Origin: Fallopia convolvulus
Taxonomy: Eukaryota; Streptophyta; Magnoliopsida; Caryophyllales; Polygonaceae
DNA length: 64,000 nt
Assembly: GCA_964016875.1 (NCBI GenBank)
Contig: OZ024724.1
Coordinates: 10,278,501-10,342,500, forward strand
Direction of reading: 5' to 3'
Part shown: positions 53,965-62,688 of the stretch, piece after piece
Layout: every line of letters begins with the position of its first letter
Position numbering within the stretch: the first letter of the stretch is position 1
Translations under genes and position numbers: made by a program
Notes under the pieces: generated by a model
What the model was told of the DNA's origin: nothing
Database searches by the model: none
Seen by the model: only the letters and a program-made list of their open reading frames with translations

Positions 53965-55162
53965 ATGTCACTTCCAAAGAAGTACCCCATACTTATTCAA
54001 AGAAACATGCTCAAATTTAGAAAGGATCTCAACCTAGCATGCTTAATCATGAAAAGTAGATAAGTAGAGGGAAAGATCAAGCTAAAAGTACCCAAATCAT
54101 GGTAAAAATAGCTCCATTATCATGCATGAAATGAGGGATACCCGTCAATCGGGGTCGGTACCGACCCTTGGAAGCTTGGTGTCGAGGGGATTCAAAAACA
54201 ATGGTACTGATGGGTCGTCACCGACCCATGGGGGGTCAGTGCCGACCATTCCGTGCAAGAGGAAGCCCTCAAATTCGGCCCTTGTTCTTGGTATGTGTAC
54301 CCAAAAACTCCGAAAAAAATCAAATACTCTCACAATCAATCAAACAACCAAATATGCATCAAGATCTCCACATACAACCCCCAATTAATCATGGTATTAT
54401 ATAGATCTAACCACTTAAACATGCAAACAACCCAAATTTCCATATTCAAACACAAGAACACCCAAAACCTAGGTTTTCAACTAATCCCTCAAACATAAAT
54501 CAAGTAAACTTGAATATAAGATCAAAGGAGTAGAAAAACATACCAAAGATGAGTAAGAGTATAAGAATGAAAGTAGAAGGGGGTCGTCTACGAGCACCAA
54601 AGTGGTTCGAAAAATTGAAAACTTGTGGTGGGGGGAAATTTTCGGGTTTGGTTGAATGATTTGGAGAGTTTATGTAGCACAAGGGAGAATTTTGGTGGAT
54701 TTGGGACGGGGATGGAGGATTTTGTGATGTTTGAGAGGCAAAGAGAGTGGGAGGAGCAATGGAGTTTTGGAAGGGGAGAGGGGTCGGCGTGAAGGAGAAA
54801 GAGGTGGGAGGGGATAGGGTTAAAAAGGTGTAAAAATTTGAGGGACTTACCTGCAATTTCCAATTTTCTGAAAATATTTACCATATTTGCTTGGAAGGGG
54901 TCGGTGCCAACCCTGACTAGGTCGGTTACGACCATTGCTTCTTCTCCTTTGCTTGTGTATTTTGGCCCCTTCATCCTCTCCCGCCGCCCTCGACTTCCTA
55001 CAAAAAGTTAGTGGAGAACCAAGACAAGAAAACTAGCTATTCTATACTAAGAAAAACAAATGAAACTAAACTAAAAAGAAAAATCCAAAACAAAAAACAA
55101 AGCGGGTTGCCTCCCGAAAGCGCTTAATTTTACGTCTTTAGCTAGACGAGAAGTACCTCTAC
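53965..55162 (-). other. Athila spacer between pol and the third gene
   Basis: Non-coding. It contains palindromes GGTCGGTACCGACC (54153-54166, perfect), GGTCGTCACCGACC (54213-54226) and GGTCAGTGCCGACC (54234-54247). Just downstream of pol on the minus strand is CGGGAGGCAACCCG (55103-55116), a version of the motif often seen after Athila pol. Confidence 0.6.
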
Positions 55163-58100
55163 TTAGTCCGAAGATGTGAGAGCCCATGTGGCTCGAATTT
55201 CTTCATCGGGTTCGGCCCTTGCAAAGTATTTCTTCAATCGATGCCCGTTGACCTTAAAAATCCCTCCATTTTCATCTAAAAGTTCGAATGCTCCATGTGG
55301 GTAGATGTGATGAACAACGAATGGTCCACTCCATCGGGATCGTAATTTTCCGGGAAAAAGTCGAAGTCTTGAGTTGAAAAGGAGTACTTGATCACCCTTG
55401 TTGAAGGTCTTCGGGATGAGCTTCTTATCATGCCACTTCTTGGTTCTTTCTTTATAAATCTTGGCATTTTCATACGCTTTAAGCCGTAACTCTTCCAATT
55501 CTTGCAAGTCCATAAATCTCTTTGCTCCGGCCGCGTCAAGATCCATGTTGAGCTCCTTGAGAGCCCATAGAGCTTTGTGTTCGAGCTCGACGGGCAAATG
55601 ACACGACTTGCCATACACAAGATTGTAAGGAGTAGTGCGGAGTGGAGTCTTGTAGGCGGTGCGGTATTCCCAAAGTGCATCATCTAACTTGGAAGCCCAA
55701 TCTTTCCTTGAGCGGGAAACCGTCTTCTCCAGGATGTTTTTAATTTTCCGGTTGGAGATCTCCACTTGACCACTAGTTTGGGGGTGGTAGGGAGTTGCTA
55801 CCCTGTGAATGACCCCATACTTAGTCAAAAGTGCCTCAAAACTCCGCTCAATGAAATGAGAACCGCCATCACTAATAAGGGCTCGGGGAACACCAAAGCG
55901 GGGAAAGATGTTGGACTTCATAAACTTGGCCACAACTCGTGCATCATTAGTTCTCGTGGCTATGTCTTCAACCCACTTAGACACATAGTCAACCGCTACG
56001 AGGATGTACTTGTATGGACCCGAAGAGGGAAAGGGTCCCATGAAATCGATTCCCCATACATCAAAAAGCTCAACTTCTAGAATTCCTGTGAGTGGGTTCT
56101 CATTCCTCCATGTGATATTTCCCGCACGCTGACACTCATCACTAGTCGTGATATAGGTATGAACATCTTTGAAGAGGGTAGGCCAGTAGAATCCGCTTTG
56201 AAGAATTTTTGCGGTGGTCTTGAATCCCTTAGCATGGCCGCCCATTTGAAGAGTGTGACACTGTCGAATTACCCCCTCAATCTCATCGTCCGGCACACAA
56301 CGCCTAAAGATATGGTCACTCCCTTGCTTGAAAAGGTAGGGATCGTCCCAATAGTATTGCTTGGCGTCGTGGAGGAACTTATTTCGAGCTTGGGAAGTCA
56401 ATCCATCGGGGATAATGCCTCCTACAACATAGTTAGCAAAATCCGCAAACCAAGGGGTTTTCGCCCCTCGAATAGCATAGATAGAATGGCAAGAGAGCAT
56501 GGGAGGAGAAGAATGAAGAATAGTAGAAAGTACCGAAGAAGAGTTAGAAGAATGACCTTGATTGGTCGTGGTGAGGGTCGGTGCCGTCCTTTCCAACTCG
56601 GTGTCAGCCAAAATCTGCATATGGGGGGTCGTCTCCGACCCAGCTTCGGTCGTCTCCGACCCAAAAACGATCGTCTCCGACCCTAAAACGGTCGTCTCCG
56701 ATCCAAAAACGGTCGTCTCCGACCCAAAAACGGTCGTCCCCGACCCAGCTTGTGTTGGTTCAATCCGTAAGACTTCATTGCTCAATAAGGTTTCGTCCGG
56801 GCGAGAGTCGTTGATAGGTATTGTGTCTCCAGACTCCTTAATGTGTTCCATAGGTAACCGAGAAAGGTGATCCACCACAAGCTTTTTCGCTCCTTTTTTA
56901 TCCCGTATTTCAAGGTCAAATTCTTGCAATAGAAGCATCCATCGGAGTAATCTCGGTTTGGCGTCCTTCTTATCCATGAGATAACGGATAGCTGCATGAT
57001 CAGTGTAGACGATTACCTTGGAACCCACCAAGTACGACCGGAACTTCTCAAAGGCAAACACAACGGCTAGCAATTCCTTCTCTGTGGTCGTGTATGTGCT
57101 TTGAACCTCATCTATCGTTTTGCTCGCATAATATATAGCATGAAGCTTCTTCTCCCTTCTTTGCCCAAGGACTGCGCCCACGGGGTAGTCGCTAGCGTCA
57201 CACATGATCTCGAAGGGAATGGTCCAATCCGGAGGTTGCATAATAGGAGCCGATACAAGTGCATCCCGGATCCTGTGGAAAGCTGCAAGAAACTCGAAAG
57301 AAAACTCAAACACAACATCCTTCATTAATAGGTTAGTTAACGGTTTGGTAATCTTAGAGAAATCTTGAATGAACCTCCTATAAAACCCGGCATGTCCTAA
57401 AAAGCTCCTAACATCTTTCACTGAGGAAGGGGGTGGTAATTTTTGGATCAATTCAATTTTAGCTTTATCAACCTCAATCCCCCTTTTTGACACAACATGA
57501 CCTAAAACAATTCCTTCTTGCACCATAAAGTGACACTTTTCCCAATTAAGTACTAGGTTAGTTTCCTCACATCTCCTAAGTACTCTAGTAAGATTGGCAA
57601 GACAAGAGTCAAAAGTGGTACCGTAAACCGAGAAATCATCCATAAATACCTCCACAATGTCCTCAATCATGTCGGAGAATATGGCCATCATACACCGTTG
57701 GAAGGTAGCTGGGGCGTTGCAAAGCCCGAACGGCATCCTCCTATAAGCAAATGTGCCATAAGGACATGTGAAGGTGGTTTTCTCTTGATCATCTGGATGT
57801 ATCGGAACCTGCCAAAAACCACTATAGCCATCGAGATAACAAAAATAATCATGCAAAGCTAATCTCTCTAGCACTTGGTCAATAAAAGGCAAGGGAAAAT
57901 GGTCCTTTCTAGTGGCGCTATTTAGCTTCCTATAGTCAATGCACATGCGACAACTAGTAGTAGTCCTAGTGGGGACTAACTCGCCTTTTTCATTCTCAAC
58001 AACAGTAAGACCACTCTTTTTAGGCACAACATGAACAGGGCTTACCCACTTACTATCCGAAATAGGGAAGATGATACCTGCATCGAGCATTCTCAATATC

Positions 58101-60196
58101 TCCTTTTTTACCACTTCCTTCATATTTGGATTAAGCCTTCGTTGATGCTCTATGGATGGCCTGTGTCCTTCCTCAAGAAAAATACGATGCATACACAAAG
58201 AAGGTGAGAGACCACCTAAATCCTCAAGTGAGTATCCAATGGCCTTCCTATGAGCCCTAAGAACATTCAACAACTTTCCAACTTCTTCCTCATTGAGGTT
58301 AGCATTAATAATCACAGGAAAAGTGGAATTAGGGCCAAGAAACTCATACCTCAAAGACTTGGGAAGAGTCTTAAGCTTTGGAGTCGGTGGTGGTGGTGTA
58401 ACAATATCGTCAACCTTCTCCATTTTGAAAAACTCTTCATAGTAAGTAGTATCATCTGCCTCCAGAAGGGTCGGCTCCGAGCATAGGGAGGTCGTCACCG
58501 AGCCAGAAGCAAGCATAAAATCTTCAGCAACGATCGAAATGGGGGTGGGTGCCGAGCTGGAAGTGGTCGGTGCCGACCTAGAGGTGGTTGGTGCCGAACA
58601 AAATGTGGTTGGTGCTGAGCAAAATGTGGTTGGTGCCAACCTTGCAGTTTCTTCCTCGACTTTAGCTTCACTTGTATAAGCTCCAAACAAACGTTCGATC
58701 GGATCCTCACAGTCAATGTAGTCCGAGCGAGTGTACAACATCTTCACTTCCATAGCTTTGCCAGTTTCCTTCATCGTTGGATTGAACCGAAACTCAACAA
58801 CCTCATTGCCGATTTCAAAAGTAAGGAGACCTTTCTTCACATCAATAATAGCTCCAGCGGTTGCAAGAAAAGGTCGCCCAAGAATGATCGGGACGACAGG
58901 GTCTTCCGACATCTCCATGACAATAAAATCATTAGGAACAAAGAACTTGCCAACCTGAATAGGGAAATCATCGACAACTCCAGTGGGTCTAACACAAGAA
59001 CCATCTGCCATATAAAGCTTCATATTCACCGGAATCAAAGGACCCATGTTGGTTTTGGACCATATAGAGAGCGGTAGAAGACTAGCACTTGCGCCAAGAT
59101 CACATAAAGCTTTAAAGCGATGGGCACCTATGCCAATAGTGATTGCAAATTTACCCGGATCACCGAGTTTCTCTGGGAGCTCTAGGGATCGCACCTCATC
59201 AGTTTGTTCAGACATAGACCGCTTTTTGGACAAGATCTCTTTGAGAAATTTGGTGTAGGCGGGCATCTCATTCAAAGCTTCAGCAAAAGGAATAGTGATG
59301 TTAAGACCTTGAAGAACCTGCACAAAACGCTTGAATTTGCCGTCCGTGGAATCTTTAGCCTTCTTGGATGGGAAAGGAAGCACTTTTGTTGTTGATGTAG
59401 AAGGGACGGAAGGAAGAATTCCGGGAATGAGGTCGGCCACGACCTGAGTTTGGTCGGTGACGATCTTATCTGTAGTGGGAGGATGGTCGGTCACGACCTT
59501 AGGTGGGTCGGTGACGACCTGCTCCGAGCTTGGTCGGTCTTCGTCGTCCCCCTTGTTCTTGCTTGTTCCTCGGTCTGGTAACTTCGTTCCGCTTCTCAAG
59601 TGGATTGCAGCAATTTGTCCTCTCGGATTCTCATCAGAATGTCCCGATAATCGCCCTTGTGGTCGTGGAATTTGAGCCGCAAAATCACCAAGTTGAGAAT
59701 TCACATTTTTCCTCCAAGCTTCAAAGTCACCTAGTTGATTTTGCACTCCTTTAAGATCGGTCCAGACTCCATTCATATCAGTTCGGATGCCATTCATTCC
59801 TTCGAGGAGTCCTTGTGCCCAAGTTGGTGGCTCTTGAAAACCGGGAGGCCTATAGGGCGGGGCTCTCTGCTCTTGTGGTGGTCCTTGAAAACCTTGACCA
59901 TAACCATTGTTGTTCCATTGAGAAAAGTTGTTGTTGTTTCTTGGATAAGCATTGTTTTGGCCACAGTAGGGTCCTCTCATATAATTTGCTTCCGCATAAG
60001 CCTCTGCAGCTCGGACTTGTTCCACGTTTGTGCAAGAAGAAGTAGGATGAGCAGGGGAACCACATTCTTGACAAGGTTGAGCGGTGGATTTATAGTGGCC
60101 CACTTGCTTCTTAAGCCGGTTTATCTCATCTTGCATAAATTGGAACCTCACATCCGGATCAATTGGTTCGGCATTAGGATCATAAAGCTTCTTCAT
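55163..60196 (-). CDS. pol: Athila pol polyprotein (1677 aa, uninterrupted)
   Basis: Domains by residue: CCHC zinc knuckle 42-55 (CQECGSPAHPTSSC), an Asn/Gly/Gln-rich segment 60-120, aspartic protease around D366 (CDLGASASLL), RT about 640-960 with the catalytic pair at 853-854 (FMDDFSVYG), RNase H about 990-1115 (D1000, E1039 region, D1066), integrase about 1290-1600 with catalytic D1384, D1443 and E1479 (35 residues between the last two). In the integrase zinc finger H1314 and H1321 are present, but the first Cys of CxxC is Ser1352 (TSDEC), which should weaken zinc binding. Low-complexity linkers at 227-256, 521-551 and 1150-1190 encode dispersed CG palindromes. ATG overlaps the gag stop as ATGA. 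The element enzyme set for copying and inserting itself. Confidence 0.93.
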   Translation of the reverse strand: MKKLYDPNAEPIDPDVRFQFMQDEINRLKKQVGHYKSTAQPCQECGSPAHPTSSCTNVEQVRAAEAYAEANYMRGPYCGQNNAYPRNNNNFSQWNNNGYGQGFQGPPQEQRAPPYRPPGFQEPPTWAQGLLEGMNGIRTDMNGVWTDLKGVQNQLGDFEAWRKNVNSQLGDFAAQIPRPQGRLSGHSDENPRGQIAAIHLRSGTKLPDRGTSKNKGDDEDRPSSEQVVTDPPKVVTDHPPTTDKIVTDQTQVVADLIPGILPSVPSTSTTKVLPFPSKKAKDSTDGKFKRFVQVLQGLNITIPFAEALNEMPAYTKFLKEILSKKRSMSEQTDEVRSLELPEKLGDPGKFAITIGIGAHRFKALCDLGASASLLPLSIWSKTNMGPLIPVNMKLYMADGSCVRPTGVVDDFPIQVGKFFVPNDFIVMEMSEDPVVPIILGRPFLATAGAIIDVKKGLLTFEIGNEVVEFRFNPTMKETGKAMEVKMLYTRSDYIDCEDPIERLFGAYTSEAKVEEETARLAPTTFCSAPTTFCSAPTTSRSAPTTSSSAPTPISIVAEDFMLASGSVTTSLCSEPTLLEADDTTYYEEFFKMEKVDDIVTPPPPTPKLKTLPKSLRYEFLGPNSTFPVIINANLNEEEVGKLLNVLRAHRKAIGYSLEDLGGLSPSLCMHRIFLEEGHRPSIEHQRRLNPNMKEVVKKEILRMLDAGIIFPISDSKWVSPVHVVPKKSGLTVVENEKGELVPTRTTTSCRMCIDYRKLNSATRKDHFPLPFIDQVLERLALHDYFCYLDGYSGFWQVPIHPDDQEKTTFTCPYGTFAYRRMPFGLCNAPATFQRCMMAIFSDMIEDIVEVFMDDFSVYGTTFDSCLANLTRVLRRCEETNLVLNWEKCHFMVQEGIVLGHVVSKRGIEVDKAKIELIQKLPPPSSVKDVRSFLGHAGFYRRFIQDFSKITKPLTNLLMKDVVFEFSFEFLAAFHRIRDALVSAPIMQPPDWTIPFEIMCDASDYPVGAVLGQRREKKLHAIYYASKTIDEVQSTYTTTEKELLAVVFAFEKFRSYLVGSKVIVYTDHAAIRYLMDKKDAKPRLLRWMLLLQEFDLEIRDKKGAKKLVVDHLSRLPMEHIKESGDTIPINDSRPDETLLSNEVLRIEPTQAGSGTTVFGSETTVFGSETTVLGSETIVFGSETTEAGSETTPHMQILADTELERTAPTLTTTNQGHSSNSSSVLSTILHSSPPMLSCHSIYAIRGAKTPWFADFANYVVGGIIPDGLTSQARNKFLHDAKQYYWDDPYLFKQGSDHIFRRCVPDDEIEGVIRQCHTLQMGGHAKGFKTTAKILQSGFYWPTLFKDVHTYITTSDECQRAGNITWRNENPLTGILEVELFDVWGIDFMGPFPSSGPYKYILVAVDYVSKWVEDIATRTNDARVVAKFMKSNIFPRFGVPRALISDGGSHFIERSFEALLTKYGVIHRVATPYHPQTSGQVEISNRKIKNILEKTVSRSRKDWASKLDDALWEYRTAYKTPLRTTPYNLVYGKSCHLPVELEHKALWALKELNMDLDAAGAKRFMDLQELEELRLKAYENAKIYKERTKKWHDKKLIPKTFNKGDQVLLFNSRLRLFPGKLRSRWSGPFVVHHIYPHGAFELLDENGGIFKVNGHRLKKYFARAEPDEEIRATWALTSSD
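56629..56752. repeat. Six-copy 21-bp tandem array inside the Athila pol linker
   Basis: Units of GGTCGTCTCCGACC plus a short spacer (mostly CAAAAAC) repeat six times. On the minus strand they encode repeats of FGSETTV between RNase H and integrase (residues about 1150-1190), in frame. Each unit has inverted arms GGTCG/CGACC. Confidence 0.9.
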
Positions 60197-61068
60197 TTGA
60201 ACCCGGGCGGATTGTTGAGTGCCATAATTGCATCATAGTTGGTAAGTTTGTCCAACAAGGCCCAAGCTTGATCGGGATCCATCTCAATGAATCCGCAGTC
60301 GGTGTGAAGGTTGATGCGGTCCTTGGTAGCGGCATTAATTCCCTGAAAGAAGATCTCTTGAAGCACATAAGGTGGTTGTCCATGAGTAGGACATTGCCGA
60401 AGAAGTTCTTTAAATCGCTCCCAAGTTTCCACAAAAGTTTCATTGGGAAGTTGATGATAAGAAGTTATGCGCTTTCTTAGCTCTGTAGTCTTAGCTGGTG
60501 CAAAGAATTTAGTCAGAAACTGATCATGCAAGGCCTTCCATGTGTGGATCGATTTGGAGGGTAAACTTTCAAGCCAAGTAAGAGCCTTTCCGGCCAAAGA
60601 CCATTTGAACGCTTTTAAAAGCACATATTCTAGCGATACATCATCAGCCGCAATAGTGTCACAAAGGTCAGTGAAGTTCTTGATGTGCTTCATGGGGCAC
60701 TCGGTGGGCTTGCCTTCAAATTGCGACCTCTTGATAAGAGTGATGAAGTGTGACTTGATCTCAAAAGCGTGCTCAATAACAGGGAGCACAATAGCAGATT
60801 CGGGAACCTTATGCATATACTGCTTTGCATTACGTGGAATAGCATTGAGTTGTTGTCGAAGAAGAGTAGCAGTAGCAGTTTGATCATCACGTTCTTTCTG
60901 AATACCTTCCATCTGAAGGCGAAGTTCAGCCATCTGGCGAGCAAGTTCCTCAGCGTTGGCCATTGCTCGTCGTTCTCTTAGCCTGCGGTGAAGGGTTCTC
61001 TCAAGTTCGGAATCAAAAGGAAAAAGGTCGATTTCCCTTCGCGAACTAGAGGGCATGCACCTACACAC
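60193..61068 (-). CDS. gag: Athila gag (291 aa)
   Basis: Minus-strand ORF starting MCRCMPSSSRREIDL, with a coiled-coil-like segment (about 36-75, AEELARQMAELRLQMEGIQKERDD) and the retrotransposon gag domain (about 95-265: KSHFITLIKRSQFEGKP, SLAGKALTWLESLPSKSI, FLTKFFAPAKTTELRKRI, LPNETFVETWERFKELLRQC). It ends ...PPGFK at a TGA that overlaps the pol ATG (ATGA at 60193-60196). The zinc knuckle is in the pol frame and not here. This arrangement suggests coupled reinitiation or frameshifting to make pol. It would form the virus-like particle in the cytoplasm. Confidence 0.9.
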   Translation of the reverse strand: MCRCMPSSSRREIDLFPFDSELERTLHRRLRERRAMANAEELARQMAELRLQMEGIQKERDDQTATATLLRQQLNAIPRNAKQYMHKVPESAIVLPVIEHAFEIKSHFITLIKRSQFEGKPTECPMKHIKNFTDLCDTIAADDVSLEYVLLKAFKWSLAGKALTWLESLPSKSIHTWKALHDQFLTKFFAPAKTTELRKRITSYHQLPNETFVETWERFKELLRQCPTHGQPPYVLQEIFFQGINAATKDRINLHTDCGFIEMDPDQAWALLDKLTNYDAIMALNNPPGFK

Positions 61069-61156
61069 TCAATCACAAGAAAACGAATTAGTAAACACAA
61101 AAGGGTATGGGCTATTCCCAAACCCAAAAATAACTAGACAAGAAACTAAACTAACT
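61069..61156 (-). other. Athila 5' leader
   Basis: Short leader between the primer site and gag; no other feature seen. Confidence 0.6.
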
Positions 61157-61173
61157 CCCCGGCAACGGCGCCA
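61157..61173 (-). other. Athila primer-binding site (tRNA-Asp)
   Basis: The plus strand reads CCCCGGCAACGGCGCCA, identical to the 3' end of plant tRNA-Asp including CCA, three bases from the 5' LTR. Confidence 0.9.
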
Positions 61174-61176
61174 ATT

Positions 61177-62677
61177 TGTTGAAAGGGTTTCCCGACAACA
61201 AATAAATTTGTAGTCAAGACCCCACTAAGTACAGGGAGGTCAGGTTCGTCCACGGGAATTAGAAGAATCTATGTCTAGCTACTAATCCTAATAAAAGAAA
61301 ACAAAAGAAAGCAAAACACTCCAACAGTCGCTCGGCACCGACCCACAACAGGTAGTAACCGACCAACAACTCAACACAAACGCAGGAGACAAACAAGAGA
61401 GACAGACGCTCGGCACCGACCTACAAGTGGTCGTAACTGACCTATCCGGGTACGAGAAAATTCCGAGAAACCAAATTAAAGAAGATCTAGAGCAAAGGAT
61501 TCACCACAACAATTTTATGCATGCAAACATGAATCAAAATCAATCATAAATAATCCCATGAATGACTTTCGTCATGATAAATCAAGTATAAATCTTAACT
61601 TTCATAAAGATCTAAACTTGCAACCCTACTTGTTTCCTAAAGGTTTAACTTTCGTTTCAACCAAATATAATCCAAATTCACAACTAAATCTTTCGATTCA
61701 CTCATAAACATGAACATGCTTTGACTTTCATCAAGGAATTGATAGCAAACAAGAGGATAATAGATAGAGATTAAAAGAGATGGTTCATTCAAATATTCAA
61801 GCTTTAATCATGCACAACCCGTCGGGTTTCACCCCAACCCTAAAAAGTAGACTACTGACGATCCATGAAACAATCAACAATCATAAACGAAAGAGAAGAC
61901 ATGATTCAAATCCAAACAAACTTCAATTCAAAAGAAAACTTACAAACTTAAGTAAACCTCCAAGTCTCTCTAATTGTCCAAGAGCTTGGAATCAAAGAAA
62001 ACCTAAAAAAAAACCAAACTTGCAACTCGTTCCGTTCTCCACAAATAACCCTAAAAAAAACGTCTCTCCAATCAGCCTCCCCCTTGAAATAAAACCCTAG
62101 AGATCCTTATATAGTGGTAGAAATAAATCTATAAGGAAACTAAAACCTATCTTAAAAAGGCCCATAAATAAAACAATTACTAAACCAAACTTAAGGCGCA
62201 AGTAAAATTTCCGCAACACACGGAGTGGGTCGTCACCGACCTCTGGCTGCACTTGATCTCTTCATTTCTTTCTCAAAACTTGCTCCAATGCTTGGCTTTC
62301 CTTCATTGTTCCTTCTTCAATCACTCTTGGCCTTCTAAGACGTCCTTTAGCTCCTTCTTTAAGCACTTAGATCTTGAAATCTTCACTCTTAAATCATCAA
62401 ACCTTCAAATGACTTCTAACATTGACTCGTGCTCTTCTATCGACATCACCACCAAACAACTTCTAGCAGCACCTCCTAGAAAGCTTGAAAAACCAAAATA
62501 TCTCCTCTTCAACGCTTCAAAGACCTACAAAACATCAAATAAACTTATGTAGACTCCATATCTTAAGATAATATGAAAACCCACAAAGAATGACTCAAAG
62601 CAACACAATAAACTTAGAAAAGACTCAATCCTAACTAGAAAACTACCCATGCAAACTAACCAAAAAGTGCGACATCA
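61177..62677 (-). repeat. 5' LTR of complete Athila
   Basis: 1501 bp, TG...CA on the minus strand, about 2% different from the 3' LTR. It would contain the promoter of the element. Confidence 0.95.
62106..62114 (-). promoter_or_regulatory. TATA box in Athila 5' LTR
   Basis: CTATATAAG on the minus strand, about 0.56 kb from the LTR 5' end, within a GATCC-TTATATAG-TGG context identical in both LTRs. Confidence 0.6.
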
Positions 62678-62688
62678 ATACCTCATCA

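Larger units (their letters stand above)
49276..62677 (-). mobile_element. Nearly complete Athila retrotransposon (13.4 kb)
   Basis: Two LTRs of exactly 1501 bp (61177-62677 and 49276-50776), ATACC target duplications (49271-49275, 62678-62682), a tRNA-Asp primer site, gag, one uninterrupted pol, a third ATHILA ORF-1-type gene and a polypurine tract, all on the minus strand. I count roughly 30 LTR differences (about 2%). Defects seen are few: one lost Cys in the integrase zinc finger and a frameshift in the third gene. It may have moved recently in evolutionary terms. Confidence 0.95.

Noticed and set aside
54500..54974. Overlapping minus-strand frames of 118 and 128 codons in the Athila spacer
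   Set aside because: Pro/Ser/Phe-rich low-complexity reading between pol and the third gene in two phases at once; no recognisable domain.
56629..56752. Regular 21-bp repeats suggesting a CRISPR-like array
   Set aside because: Plant DNA; spacers are 6-7 bases and nearly identical, and the array lies inside an open pol frame.
59735..60238. 167-codon plus-strand frame
   Set aside because: Antisense to the Athila pol start; no recognisable domain.
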